Source: JAKVBK01 sp022447275 (lineage in GTDB: Bacteria; Pseudomonadota; Alphaproteobacteria; Rhodobacterales; Rhodobacteraceae). From it: 64,000 nt of DNA. The stretch is taken from assembly GCA_047125605.1 (NCBI GenBank), contig CP138932.1, positions 1,178,001 to 1,242,000 of the forward strand. Direction: 5' to 3'. The notes under the pieces are model-generated. The model did no database searches, was not told the origin of the DNA, and saw only the letters and a program-made list of their open reading frames with translations. The position numbers were made by a program, and so were the translations under genes. Below, one piece after another: positions 50,160 to 59,530 of the stretch; the first letter of the stretch is position 1, and every line of letters begins with the position of its first letter.

Positions 50160-51275
50160 CTAGCCGGCGAGCCGTTCCTCAAGGAACGCCAATACCGTTT
50201 CTCGCGACACGTCTGAGGTGATAAAGCTGTCTCCAATGCCGCGCGCGAGGATAAAACGCAACTGCCCATCCACCACCTTTTTGTCCTGCCCCATCAGGTC
50301 CAACAGGACGGCGGCACTGGGCAAACCACCCGGAATTTCCGTCAGGTTGCGCTGCATGCCCATCTCGGTCAGATGCGCGCGCACCCGGCTTGGTGCTTCC
50401 TGAGCGCACAGCCCCAGTCGGGCAGACAATTCAAAGGCGAGGGCACATCCGATTGAAACCCCTTCGCCATGCAGCAGCTTGTCCGAATAGCCTGTCGCAG
50501 CTTCGAGCGCGTGGCCAAAGGTGTGACCGAGATTGAGCAGCGCGCGGTCGCCCTGTTCGGTCTCATCGCGCACGACAATATCCGCCTTCATCTGCACCGA
50601 GCGGCGCACCGCCTCAACCCTTGCCGCCATGTCGCCTGCGGCCAGTGCGGGGCCATTTACCTCAAGCCATTCAAAGAAGTCTGCAGAGCCGAGCAGGCCG
50701 TATTTGACCACTTCCCCATATCCCGCAAGAAAATCGCGTTTTGTCAGGGTGCCCAGCACGCCTGTATCTGCAATCACAAGGCTAGGTTGGTGGAATGCGC
50801 CAATCAGGTTTTTCCCGTGTACCGAGTTGATCCCTGTCTTGCCGCCAACAGAGCTGTCCACCTGCGCCAGCAAAGAGGTGGGGATTTGAACGAACCGCAC
50901 ACCCCGGCGCAAGACCGAGGCTGCAAAGCCGGCCAGATCCCCGATGACGCCGCCACCAAACGCAACGACCACATCCCGACGCTCGATCTTCTGCTCCAAC
51001 AGCCAATCAACCGTGCGGGTAAACTGCGGCCAGCCTTTCGTCGCCTCCCCGACTGGCAGTGACAGGGACACCATCTCGATGCCCGCTTCAGCCAGACCTT
51101 GTCGAAGAGTGTCGAGATGCAGATTGGCCACGGTTTCGTCGGTAATCACAGCCACCCGCGGGCGCTGCAGCAGCGGTGCGATCACGCGGCCCGCATCGCC
51201 CAGAAGACCGGGCCCGATCAGCACATCATAGGCTCTGTCCCCAAGGGGAACATGTACCGATGCCGCCTGTGTCAT
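50160..51275 (-). CDS. aroB: 3-dehydroquinate synthase
   Basis: The 371-aa NAD- and metal-dependent enzyme makes 3-dehydroquinate in the shikimate pathway. The NAD site shows VVAFGGGVIGDLAGFAAS; the following QIPTSLLAQVDSSVGGKTGIN and GKNLIGAFHQP are AroB signatures. Metal ligands are in the NLGHTFGHALEA helix and LLHGEGVSIG. Its start overlaps the end of aroK by four bases (ATGA), so aroK-aroB form a coupled operon on the minus strand. Confidence 0.97.
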   Translation of the reverse strand: MTQAASVHVPLGDRAYDVLIGPGLLGDAGRVIAPLLQRPRVAVITDETVANLHLDTLRQGLAEAGIEMVSLSLPVGEATKGWPQFTRTVDWLLEQKIERRDVVVAFGGGVIGDLAGFAASVLRRGVRFVQIPTSLLAQVDSSVGGKTGINSVHGKNLIGAFHQPSLVIADTGVLGTLTKRDFLAGYGEVVKYGLLGSADFFEWLEVNGPALAAGDMAARVEAVRRSVQMKADIVVRDETEQGDRALLNLGHTFGHALEAATGYSDKLLHGEGVSIGCALAFELSARLGLCAQEAPSRVRAHLTEMGMQRNLTEIPGGLPSAAVLLDLMGQDKKVVDGQLRFILARGIGDSFITSDVSRETVLAFLEERLAG

Positions 51276-51862
51276 GCTGATCGCTCCTTCAAAACGTCTG
51301 GCCGCCGCAAGAGGGCCTGGACCACCTGCTCGACCATGTCTTCAATCGCGTAGCTGGCCTTGGCGTCAACGATGAGATCCGCCTTTGCATAGTAGGGCGC
51401 CCGCTTTTCAAAGATGCCGGTCAGTGTGCCCTTGGGATCCGCCGTCCGCAGCAGAGGGCGCGTATCCTTGTGGCGCACCCGCTGCCACAACAGCTCAAGA
51501 TCAGCGTTCAGCCAGACAGCCACCCCGGCAGAGGTGATGCGTGTGCGCGTTTCCTCGGCAAGATAGGCTCCCCCACCGGTAGAGAGGATGCAGCGGCGGG
51601 TTTCCAGCAAGCGGGAGATGATCTGAGCTTCCTTGATGCGAAAGAATGGCTCGCCATCTCGGGCAAAGATCTCTGCGATTTTCATATTGGCGGCGCGCTC
51701 GATCTCCTGATCGCTATCGAGGAAAGGAACGCCGATGCGCTTGGCGAGCGCGGTGCCGATCGCCGTTTTGCCTGCGCCCATCATGCCCACAAGGACAACA
51801 GTCTTGCCTAACACATAGGACACGGGGAAGCGCCTTCTTGCTTGCAACAAAAATTCACTCAA
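51272..51862 (-). CDS. aroK: Shikimate kinase
   Basis: The 196-aa enzyme phosphorylates shikimate with ATP. Walker A GMMGAGKT is at residues 26-33. The shikimate-binding Asp is in FLDSDQEIE, and LSTGGGAYL is the family's Gly-rich motif. An Arg-containing lid region (DTRPLL) follows. The N-terminus MSEFLLQARRRFPVSY is longer than in E. coli AroK, common in alphaproteobacteria. It is first in aroK-aroB and divergent from the 44-aa membrane protein gene, with 134 bases between. Confidence 0.96.
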   Translation of the reverse strand: MSEFLLQARRRFPVSYVLGKTVVLVGMMGAGKTAIGTALAKRIGVPFLDSDQEIERAANMKIAEIFARDGEPFFRIKEAQIISRLLETRRCILSTGGGAYLAEETRTRITSAGVAVWLNADLELLWQRVRHKDTRPLLRTADPKGTLTGIFEKRAPYYAKADLIVDAKASYAIEDMVEQVVQALLRRPDVLKERSA

Positions 51863-51996
51863 CCAATGGCGTGAACTTCATCCAATTACCATATAGAATG
51901 TCACAAAGACCGCGAATGATGCAGGCGGCAAGGCAGCATCCAAGGCCGCAACACCGGCTGATCGGGTGCTACAAACGAGGCCGAGAAGGATATGTC

Positions 51997-52131
51997 ATGC
52001 TGAGATTACTTAAATTCTTGGCCTTTTTGCTGATCATAGGATTTATCGGGCTGGCGGGCTTCGCCTATCTCGGTGATTTGTCACCGGAGGTTGAACAATT
52101 GTCGCAGCCCATCCAGCTGGAGCTGGATTAA
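51997..52131 (+). CDS. 44-aa membrane protein
   Basis: MLRLLKFLAFLLIIGFIGLAG opens a 44-aa product with one transmembrane helix (about 5-25) and an acidic tail (LSPEVEQLSQPIQLELD). GAGAAGGA lies 6-7 bases before the ATG, good support for translation. The stop is 4 bases from the GTG start of the next gene, so they are cotranscribed. I know no function; small proteins of this shape often sit at this place in related genomes. Confidence 0.72.
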   Translation: MLRLLKFLAFLLIIGFIGLAGFAYLGDLSPEVEQLSQPIQLELD

Positions 52132-52135
52132 TCCT

Positions 52136-53704
52136 GTGCGACGCCAGCCCCGCCTTCTCACCTGCCTCAGCGCCACGGCGCTGTGTCTCGCTGTGGGGGC
52201 GACGCCGATGCGCGCGCAGGAAACACCCCTCTCCGCCATCGACTGGCTGACGAAAAGCATCGAAGACCCGACCTCAGGCGAACTGCCCGTCACCGGAGGC
52301 GGCGCCCTGCCCGAAGAAATCACCGTCGCGCCGTTGGACGGCGCCAGCATTGATGGCTTGGGCGTTCTGACATCAGCGCGCAGCGGCCTGCCCCGCACGC
52401 TTTGGAGCACCGCCACCCACGACGAAGTGATCGGCCGCGTGAAAACCTTCTCCAAGACAACGCTGCCCGCCGTACAGGATGCGTTTCGACTGGTGTTGCT
52501 TGCCGATCTGGATGCTCCGGCCAATAGCCCTGACAGCCTGCCCGGCAGCCTGTTTCTTACGCGTGTCGACGCCGCGCTCGATCGTGGGGACCTCGATGCC
52601 GCCCGTCGGCTGATTGCCGTGGCGGATCCAGCAGAGCCCGGCCTGTTTCGCCGCGCATTCGATATCGCCTTGCTGACAGGGCGTGAAGATGCCGCCTGCG
52701 ACCGGCTGCGCACCACGCCGGGCATTGCGCCCTCCTATGCCGTGCGGGTGTTCTGCCTTGCGCGGACGGGCGATTGGCGCGCTGCCACCATAACCTTGCG
52801 CACAGGCAAGGCCTTGGGCGAAATCCCCGAAGCGCAATCAGCACTGCTAGAACGCTTTCTCGATCTCGAAGCCTTCGACGGGGCAGAGGCCCTGCCCCGG
52901 CCGCGACTGCCCTCCCCGCTGGAAATGCGGATCTACGAAGCCATCGGCGAGCCAATTGCCACCAATACCCTGCCGCTCGCCTTTGCCCATTCGGATCTGC
53001 GGGGAACTGTCGGTTGGAAAGCCCGGATCGCGGCGGCTGAGCGGCTGGCGCAGGCTGGCGTTCTCTCCGGCCCGCGCCTGCTGGAGATTTATGGAGAACG
53101 GCAGCCCGCAGCCTCTGGCGAACCGTGGGACCGCGTTGCAGCCGTAACAGCGCTTCAAGCCGCGCTGGAAGCCGCGGATACCGAGGCAATTGCCGATGCG
53201 CTTCCTGGTGCCATCGCAGAGATGTCCGCGGCCAATCTGTCTCATGTTTTTGCACAAGCGGTCGCAGATAAATTGCTGCGCGCCGATCTGGACGGATCCT
53301 CCCGTGAGGCGGCACTGCGCCTCGCCCTGCTAAGCGCAGACTATGAAACAGCCGCCCGAGACCTCTTGGAAATGGGCCCCCTGTCTGACCCGGAATTGAC
53401 GGCGCTGGCCCGCATCGCCACGGGCCAGGCACCGGGCGACACCGACGGGCTGGGCCCGGAGTTGCAGGCGATTGCCGCCGCCTTCGCCGCGCCGCCCGCG
53501 CCGCTGCCAGAGGCTTGGCAGGCACGGCTTGGCGAGGGCGCGCTTGGCCTGATCCTGCTCGATGCGCTTGCCATATTGCCGACCGGAGAAACCGCGGATC
53601 AAGGCGATGTGACACTGGGACTTTCCCTATTGCGTCGCATCGGCCTTGAGGGCACCGCCCGGCAGGCGGCCTTGCAATATGCCCTTTTGGCGGACCCCGC
53701 ATGA
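52136..53704 (+). CDS. Exported alpha-helical protein of unknown function
   Basis: From GTG 52136 the product is 522 aa with a signal peptide (TCLSATALCLAVGATPMRA, cleavage near residue 28). The mature protein is Ala/Leu-rich and almost wholly helical, with TPR-like pairs such as RVDAALDRGDLDAARRLIAV and LLSADYETAARDLLEM. That suggests a periplasmic scaffold. The starting GTG lies 4 bases after the small membrane protein gene; an in-frame ATG at 52073 lies inside that gene. The stop overlaps xerD by four bases, so the exported protein and recombinase are translationally coupled. Function unknown. Confidence 0.8.
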   Translation: MRRQPRLLTCLSATALCLAVGATPMRAQETPLSAIDWLTKSIEDPTSGELPVTGGGALPEEITVAPLDGASIDGLGVLTSARSGLPRTLWSTATHDEVIGRVKTFSKTTLPAVQDAFRLVLLADLDAPANSPDSLPGSLFLTRVDAALDRGDLDAARRLIAVADPAEPGLFRRAFDIALLTGREDAACDRLRTTPGIAPSYAVRVFCLARTGDWRAATITLRTGKALGEIPEAQSALLERFLDLEAFDGAEALPRPRLPSPLEMRIYEAIGEPIATNTLPLAFAHSDLRGTVGWKARIAAAERLAQAGVLSGPRLLEIYGERQPAASGEPWDRVAAVTALQAALEAADTEAIADALPGAIAEMSAANLSHVFAQAVADKLLRADLDGSSREAALRLALLSADYETAARDLLEMGPLSDPELTALARIATGQAPGDTDGLGPELQAIAAAFAAPPAPLPEAWQARLGEGALGLILLDALAILPTGETADQGDVTLGLSLLRRIGLEGTARQAALQYALLADPA

Positions 53705-54672
53705 GCCGCGCTCGCGCTCCAGACAGCCCGGCGCAGGCGCCCGATCTGCGCTGGATCGCAACATTCCTCGATGCACAATCAGCAGAGTTGGATGCCGCCC
53801 GCAACACGCTGTTGGCCTATGGGCGCGATCTGCGCAATGCGAGCGGATGGCTGGCCGCCAAGGGACTGTCCTTTCAGACAGCCCAACGTTCGGATTTAGA
53901 GGCCTATCTCGTGTCGCAGGAAGCTGAAGGCATGCGCCCGGCCACGCGGGCACGCCGGCTTTCCGCCCTCAAGCAGCTTTATCGCTTTGCCTTCGAAGAG
54001 GGCTGGCGCGCGGATAATCCGGTGCAACAGATTCAAGGCCCGGCCAAGGGCAAGCGCCTGCCAAAGACACTGAGCCTTGAGGATGTGGAAGCCCTGCTCG
54101 CCGCCGCGCGCACCCACGGGCGGAACCCGGCAGACCGGCTGCGCAACACCTGCCTGATGGAAGTGCTCTATGCCACGGGTTTGCGGGTGACAGAACTTGT
54201 CTCGCTGCCGGTGTCAGCGGCCCGGGGCGATCCAAGGCTGCTGCTTGTGCGGGGCAAAGGCGGGCGCGAGCGTGTCGTGCCCCTGTCAGAGCCCGCGCGG
54301 GCGGCAATGCAGGCTTGGCTGCACAGCCGTGACACGCGCGAGGAAGCGCTGCCCGCTGCCGCACGCTCGCCCTTCCTGTTTCCTTCACGCGGCAAGTCCG
54401 GGCACATGACACGCACGCGCTTTTATCTGTTGATCAAGGAGTTAGCCGGGGCTGCTGGCATCCCCGCCGAGAATGTTTCGCCCCACACATTGCGCCATGC
54501 CTTCGCGACCCATCTGCTGGCCGGGGGGGCCGATTTGCGCGTGATCCAGACAATGCTGGGCCATGCGGACATCGCCACCACCGAGATTTACACCCATGTT
54601 CTGGAAGAGCGGCTCCAGCAACTGGTGCTCGATCATCATCCCCTTGCAGGAAAGGCACAGGGACAGGATTGA
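53701..54672 (+). CDS. xerD: Site-specific tyrosine recombinase XerD
   Basis: The 323-aa recombinase resolves chromosome dimers at dif with XerC during division. The N-terminal SAM-like core-binding domain covers about 1-110. The catalytic domain shows all six residues: Arg162 (GLRVTEL), Lys186 (GKGGRER), His262 and Arg265 (HTLRHAFATHLL), His288 (LGHADI) and Tyr297 (TTEIYTHV). Length and the NTLLAYGRDL N-terminal block match XerD rather than a phage integrase. It is the last gene of the three-gene run, so it is not linked to the tRNA-Leu island 25 kb away. Confidence 0.93.
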   Translation: MSRARAPDSPAQAPDLRWIATFLDAQSAELDAARNTLLAYGRDLRNASGWLAAKGLSFQTAQRSDLEAYLVSQEAEGMRPATRARRLSALKQLYRFAFEEGWRADNPVQQIQGPAKGKRLPKTLSLEDVEALLAAARTHGRNPADRLRNTCLMEVLYATGLRVTELVSLPVSAARGDPRLLLVRGKGGRERVVPLSEPARAAMQAWLHSRDTREEALPAAARSPFLFPSRGKSGHMTRTRFYLLIKELAGAAGIPAENVSPHTLRHAFATHLLAGGADLRVIQTMLGHADIATTEIYTHVLEERLQQLVLDHHPLAGKAQGQD

Positions 54673-54742
54673 TTGACCCGCGCAGGGCGTCGTCTCCGCA
54701 AGGATGCTTGAACCGGGACGCCCGGATGCCCATAACCGCCCT

Positions 54743-56065
54743 ATGATGGATACTGCGACCACCGCCACCACGCTGGATGTTACCTTCTGGATCACGATCG
54801 GCGTGATCCTCTGTTTGCTTGTGTGCTCGGGGTTTTTCTCAGGCTCTGAGACGGCTCTGACAGCTGCCTCACGCGGCAAACTGCGCACCATGGCCGACAA
54901 GAAAGAGCGCGGTGCAGCCACGGCGCTGTCGCTTAAGGAAGATAATGAGCGGTTGATCGGGGGCATTCTGCTCGGCAACAACCTTGCAAACATCCTCGGC
55001 ACCTCGCTGGCGACAGCCGCTGCCACCAAGGCCTTTGGTGACAGTGGCGTGGCCCTCGCCACTCTTGTGATGACCTTGCTCGTGCTGATCTTCGCAGAAG
55101 TGTTGCCGAAAACCTTTGCCATCACCGCGCCCGAGACAACCTCCGCCCGCGCGGCCCCTGTGGTCAGCCTTGTGATCACTGTGCTCGCCCCATTTGTGGC
55201 CGTTGTCCGGCTCATTGTACGGGCTGTTCTGCGCCCCTTCGGCGTGCGGATTGAGGCTGGCGAGAACATGCTCTCGGTCCGCGAGGAAATCGTCGGGGCG
55301 CTGGCTTTGGGCCACTCTGAAGGAATAGTGGAAAAGGAAGACCGGGACCGCCTTTTGGGCGCGCTGGATCTGGGCGAGCGCACGGTTGAGGAGATCATGT
55401 TGCATCGCTCCGGGATCGAGCTGATCGATGCCGATGCTGATGCCAATGCCATTCTCGATCAGGCCCTCAACAGTGCCTATACCCGCCTGCCTGTCTTCAA
55501 AGACGACCCCGAAAACATCATCGGGGTGATCCACGCCAAGGACCTGCTGCGCGCCATGGACAAGCTGACCCGTGGGGCGGAGGCCTCCCCGAAGGCGCTG
55601 GCCGCTTTCGAGGTGACGGATGTCGCCATGGAGCCCTATTTCGTGCCCGAGACCACGACGCTGGACGATCAGATGCGCGAGTTCTTGCGCCGCCACACGC
55701 ACTTTGCGCTGGTGGTCGACGAATACGGCGCCCTGCGCGGATTGATCACCCTGGAAGACATCCTCGAAGAAATCGTTGGGGAAATCACCGACGAGTTCGA
55801 CGAGGACGCAGATCGTCCGATGCGGCGCACCGAGACCGGCGACTACTTAGTGGATGGCGGCATGACGATCCGCGATGTGAACCGTGCCATGGATTGGGCG
55901 CTTCCCGATGAGGAGGCGAACACGGTGGCCGGTCTTGTCATTCACGAGGCCCAGATGATCCCGACCGAAGGACAGGTCTTTGCCTTCCACGGTTTCCGCT
56001 TCGAAGTCGCCGCGCGCGAGCGCAACAGGCTGACAAAACTGAAGATCCGCAAACTGTCGGTTTGA
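54743..56065 (+). CDS. CNNM/CorC family transporter (DUF21, CBS pair, CorC_HlyC)
   Basis: The product is 440 aa from ATG 54743 (an in-frame ATG lies at 54704). The order is a DUF21 membrane domain with about four helices (CSGFFSGSETALTAASR, LLGNNLANILGTSLA, FAEVLPKTFAI), two CBS domains (about 205-335, ARLPVFKDDPENIIG-like) and a C-terminal CorC_HlyC domain (DRPMRRTETGDYLVDG). Family members export magnesium or cobalt; the old hemolysin label is a misnomer. The neighbours give no further clue. A bidirectional terminator separates it from ndk. Confidence 0.9.
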   Translation: MMDTATTATTLDVTFWITIGVILCLLVCSGFFSGSETALTAASRGKLRTMADKKERGAATALSLKEDNERLIGGILLGNNLANILGTSLATAAATKAFGDSGVALATLVMTLLVLIFAEVLPKTFAITAPETTSARAAPVVSLVITVLAPFVAVVRLIVRAVLRPFGVRIEAGENMLSVREEIVGALALGHSEGIVEKEDRDRLLGALDLGERTVEEIMLHRSGIELIDADADANAILDQALNSAYTRLPVFKDDPENIIGVIHAKDLLRAMDKLTRGAEASPKALAAFEVTDVAMEPYFVPETTTLDDQMREFLRRHTHFALVVDEYGALRGLITLEDILEEIVGEITDEFDEDADRPMRRTETGDYLVDGGMTIRDVNRAMDWALPDEEANTVAGLVIHEAQMIPTEGQVFAFHGFRFEVAARERNRLTKLKIRKLSV

Positions 56066-56204
56066 TCTGAAGGCGCCCCTTTTTGCTATGCAAACGGGGC
56101 ACGACTTCTCTGTTTGGACTTCGGCCAAGGCTTTGAGTATTTTTCAGACAAAGACGGGCAGACAGCGCTTGGCGCGATGCGCGCCCTCAAGGGACGGGCA
56201 AACA

Positions 56205-56236
56205 AAAAGGGGCCACCGGCAGTGGTGGCCCCTTTT
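56205..56236. terminator. Bidirectional intrinsic terminator
   Basis: A 13-bp perfect stem (AAAAGGGGCCACC / GGTGGCCCCTTTT) with a 6-base loop lies between the convergent CNNM and ndk genes. It has T-runs on both strands and should stop transcription from both sides. Confidence 0.92.
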
Positions 56237-56277
56237 CTTGAATGGCGTGCGCGCGAAGGGCGCGCAGGGTGATGCGA

Positions 56278-56700
56278 TCAGCCGACCAGTTCGAGGCCGG
56301 AGAAGAAATAGGCAATCTCTACCGCGGCGGTTTCCGGCGCGTCGGAGCCGTGAACGGAGTTTTCGCCAACCGACTGGGCGAACTCGGCGCGCACGGTGCC
56401 GGGGGCGGCATCGGCAGGGTTGGTTGCGCCCATGACGGCACGGTTGGTTGCGATGGCGTCTTCGCCTTCGAGGACCTGTGCAACGATCGGGCCGGAAGCC
56501 ATGAATTCACACAGTTCGTCATAGAAGGGGCGTTCCGCATGGACGGCGTAGAACACGCCAGCCTGTGCTTTCGTCAGGTGGATACGCTTTTGCGCAACAA
56601 TGCGCAGGCCGGCCTCTTCGAACTTGGCATTGATCTTGCCAGTCAAGTTACGGGCGGTTGCATCGGGCTTAATGATGGAGAAGGTGCGCTGGATGGCCAT
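56278..56700 (-). CDS. ndk: Nucleoside diphosphate kinase
   Basis: The 140-aa enzyme equilibrates nucleoside di- and triphosphates through a phosphohistidine. The active His117 lies in the signature NSVHGSD, and MAIQRTFSIIKPDATARN is the standard N-terminus. KRIHLTKAQAGVFYAVH and RPFYDELCEFM are also conserved. Length is usual. It stands alone, divergent from the ABC-F gene and convergent with CNNM. Confidence 0.98.
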   Translation of the reverse strand: MAIQRTFSIIKPDATARNLTGKINAKFEEAGLRIVAQKRIHLTKAQAGVFYAVHAERPFYDELCEFMASGPIVAQVLEGEDAIATNRAVMGATNPADAAPGTVRAEFAQSVGENSVHGSDAPETAAVEIAYFFSGLELVG

Positions 56701-56823
56701 GGGTGCCTCACGGTTGATGTTTCACTTGCGCGGGCGGGTAACACGGGTCTGCGGGAATGAAAACCCGTTGTGAAGCACAAGCTGCGGATTGACACCCCTG
56801 CCCGGCTCAGCCACATCCCGGCC

Positions 56824-58677
56824 ATGCTGCGTATTCAGGATCTCTCTTACAGTATTGATGGCCGCGCTTTGTTCGATGGCGCCTCTGCCACCATTCCTGG
56901 CGGGCACAAGGTGGGCCTTGTGGGGCGCAACGGGGCGGGCAAGACCACTCTGTTCCGTCTGATCCGCAATGAGTTGACCTTGGATGGCGGGACGATTGAT
57001 CTGCCCGCGCGCGCCCGGATCGGCGGCGTCGCACAGGAAGTGCCGTCCTCATCCGTGTCCGTACGGGATACGGTGCTGGCGGCGGATACGGAGCGGGCGG
57101 CCTTGCTGGTTGAGGCGGAAACGGCCTCTGACCCCGCGCGCATTGCCGACATCCAAACCCGTCTTGCGGACATCGATGCCTGGTCAGCCGAAGGGCGGGC
57201 CAGTGCGATTCTGCAGGGGCTTGGCTTTGACACGGCAGATCAGGCGCGGCCCTGCTCGGATTTTTCTGGCGGCTGGCGCATGCGCATCGCGCTTGCCGGT
57301 GTTCTCTTTGCGGCCCCGGATTTGCTGCTTTTGGACGAACCGACAAACTATCTGGATCTTGAGGGGGCGCTCTGGCTGGAAAGCTACCTCGCCCGCTATC
57401 CCCACAGTGTGATCATTATTAGCCATGATCGCGGTCTGCTGAACCGGGCTGTCGGGCATATTCTGCATCTCGAAGACCGCAAACTGGCGCTTTATACCGG
57501 CGGCTATGACAGCTTTGCCAAGGCCCGCGCAGAGCGGCGCGCGGTTCAGACCGCCGCAGCCCGCAAGCAAGAGGCCGCGCTGGCGCATATGCAGTCTTTC
57601 GTGGACCGGTTCCGCTACAAAGCGTCCAAGGCGCGGCAGGCGCAATCCCGGCTGAAAGCCATGGAAAAGATGGAACGCATCACGGCGCCCGAAGATGCGG
57701 CGCGCACCGTTTTCACCTTTCCCCAGGCAGAGGAGTTGAGCCCGCCGATCATCGCGACGGAAAGCGCTTCGGTCGGCTATGACGCGCGCGTTGTGTTGGG
57801 CAAGCTCAACCTACGGATCGATCAGGATGACAGGATTGCCCTGCTTGGGCGCAACGGGGAAGGCAAATCGACACTGGCCAAGCTGCTGTCGGACAGGCTG
57901 CCTGCGATGGGGGGGCGTCTCACACGTTCTGGCAAGCTGCGCATCGGCTTTTTCGCCCAGCACCAGGTGGACGAGTTGCATGTAGATGAAACCCCGCTGC
58001 AGCACGTTGCGCGCCTGCGCCCCGAAGAAACACCGGCGCGCCTGCGGGCGCGTCTGGCGGGCTTTGGCCTGATGGCCGCGCAGGCCGAAACCGAGGTGAC
58101 CCGCCTGTCTGGGGGCCAAAAAGCCCGATTGTCGTTACTTTTGGCCACGATTGATGCGCCCCATCTGCTGATCCTCGATGAGCCAACAAACCATCTCGAC
58201 ATCGAAAGCCGTGAAGCCCTGATCGAAGCGCTCAACACCTACACGGGCGCGGTGATCCTCGTCAGCCATGACATGCACCTGCTGGGCCTCGTGGCGGACA
58301 GGCTGTGGCTGGTCAAGGATGGGCGGGTTGCCCCCTACGAGGACGATCTGGAGGCTTATCGCAAGTTCTTGCTTGGCCAGGATGGGGCTGGCGATGAAAA
58401 GAAACCCACCAAGGCAAAGCCAAAGAAGGTCAGCCAGGCGCGGATCCTCGAATTGCGCAGCCAGGCGCGCAAAGCCGAGGCGCGGGTGACAAAGCTGGAA
58501 GAGATGCGGGACGAATTGGCGCGCCGGCTTGGTGATCCCGAAGTCTATGAGGATCACATGACCGCCAAGCGAGATGTCTGGCAGGCAAAATACGCCGAAG
58601 TTATGGATGCGCTTGATCGTGCGGAAGCCCTGTGGATGCAGGCAGAAGAAGCACTTGATTCTGCGCAGGCCAGCTAG
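56824..58677 (+). CDS. ABC-F family ATPase (YheS-like)
   Basis: The 617-aa protein has two ABC ATPase domains and no membrane domain. First: Walker A GRNGAGKTT at about 34-42, signature FSGGWRMRIALA, Walker B LLLLDEPTNYLD. Second: GRNGEGKST, LSGGQKARLSLL and LLILDEPTNHLD. The linker (about 225-305, KARQAQSRLKAMEKMERI) is the P-site tRNA-interaction arm, and a charged coiled-coil is C-terminal (LRSQARKAEARVTKLEEM). ABC-F proteins act on ribosomes. GGWRMR in the first signature points to the YheS group. ATG 56824 gives MLRIQDLSYS; an in-frame start at 56770 is less likely. Confidence 0.94.
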   Translation: MLRIQDLSYSIDGRALFDGASATIPGGHKVGLVGRNGAGKTTLFRLIRNELTLDGGTIDLPARARIGGVAQEVPSSSVSVRDTVLAADTERAALLVEAETASDPARIADIQTRLADIDAWSAEGRASAILQGLGFDTADQARPCSDFSGGWRMRIALAGVLFAAPDLLLLDEPTNYLDLEGALWLESYLARYPHSVIIISHDRGLLNRAVGHILHLEDRKLALYTGGYDSFAKARAERRAVQTAAARKQEAALAHMQSFVDRFRYKASKARQAQSRLKAMEKMERITAPEDAARTVFTFPQAEELSPPIIATESASVGYDARVVLGKLNLRIDQDDRIALLGRNGEGKSTLAKLLSDRLPAMGGRLTRSGKLRIGFFAQHQVDELHVDETPLQHVARLRPEETPARLRARLAGFGLMAAQAETEVTRLSGGQKARLSLLLATIDAPHLLILDEPTNHLDIESREALIEALNTYTGAVILVSHDMHLLGLVADRLWLVKDGRVAPYEDDLEAYRKFLLGQDGAGDEKKPTKAKPKKVSQARILELRSQARKAEARVTKLEEMRDELARRLGDPEVYEDHMTAKRDVWQAKYAEVMDALDRAEALWMQAEEALDSAQAS

Positions 58678-58805
58678 CTGTCGCCCCCTCGAAGGGGCTG
58701 GCCGTTGAAGGCAGCGCACGTCGGGCGGGTGCACAGCTTGCGTTGGTTTGCCGCTGCGGTTTCACAGGGCTTGAATTGGGGGGCAGTTCGGGTCACTGCT
58801 GCGCC

Positions 58806-59441
58806 ATGGACGTTACTTTTCTGATCTCCGCCTTCGTGACGCTCTTCGTCGTGATTGACCCTGTTGGATTGGCCCCTCTGTTCGTCGCCTTGACGGCCGG
58901 GGAAAGCGCGGCGCAACGCCGGGCCTATGCCATCCGGGCATGTCTGATCGCTGCGGCCTTGCTAACGGCCTTCGGGGTTGCAGGCGAAAGCCTTCTGGGC
59001 ACGATCGGGATTTCGATGGGCGCCTTCCGCATCGCAGGGGGCATTCTGCTCTTTCTGACGGCTCTCGAGATGCTGTTCGAGCGGCGGACCAAGCGGCGTG
59101 AGAATCAGGCAGAAGGCGCAGAGGCCAGCACCAGCGAAGACGATCCCTCTGTCTTCCCGCTTGCAATCCCGCTGATTGCAGGCCCGGGCTCGATTGCATC
59201 GATCATTCTGCTGACAGGGTCTGCCGAGGCCAGCGACACGGCCACACACCTCGGCGTCTATGGCGTGATGTTTGCGGTTATCGCGCTTGTTTTCCTGCTT
59301 TTTCTGGCAGCGCCGCTGATCGAGCGCGCCTTAGGGCGCACTGGCATTACGGTGATTACGCGTCTGCTGGGCATGTTGCTGGCCGCGCTTTCGGTGCAAT
59401 TTGTGCTCGACGGATTGCGCGATGCCGGAGCTTTTGCCTGA
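58806..59441 (+). CDS. MarC family integral membrane protein
   Basis: The 211-aa protein has six predicted transmembrane helices. It shows the MarC signature FVVIDPVGLAPLFVALTAG in the first re-entrant half and PLAIPLIAGPGSIASIILL in the second. A charged loop rich in Glu and Arg lies between (about 95-115). The family's role is not established; the link to multiple antibiotic resistance has been disputed. ATG 58806 begins at the first helix; an upstream in-frame start is unsupported. It lies 128 bases after the ABC-F gene. Confidence 0.92.
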   Translation: MDVTFLISAFVTLFVVIDPVGLAPLFVALTAGESAAQRRAYAIRACLIAAALLTAFGVAGESLLGTIGISMGAFRIAGGILLFLTALEMLFERRTKRRENQAEGAEASTSEDDPSVFPLAIPLIAGPGSIASIILLTGSAEASDTATHLGVYGVMFAVIALVFLLFLAAPLIERALGRTGITVITRLLGMLLAALSVQFVLDGLRDAGAFA

Positions 59442-59530
59442 TCTGTCCCTAGTGCCGCCACATTTCGTGCCTACATAATAGGCATCGAAGTAACGGCTCG
59501 TTTACCAAGTTCCGGGAGTATGGCGCCACT

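Noticed and set aside
54704..54745. Longer N-terminus for the CNNM/CorC protein
   Set aside because: The extra residues are polar and precede the first helix without family support; ATG 54743 or 54746 is preferred, though no strong ribosome site decides it.
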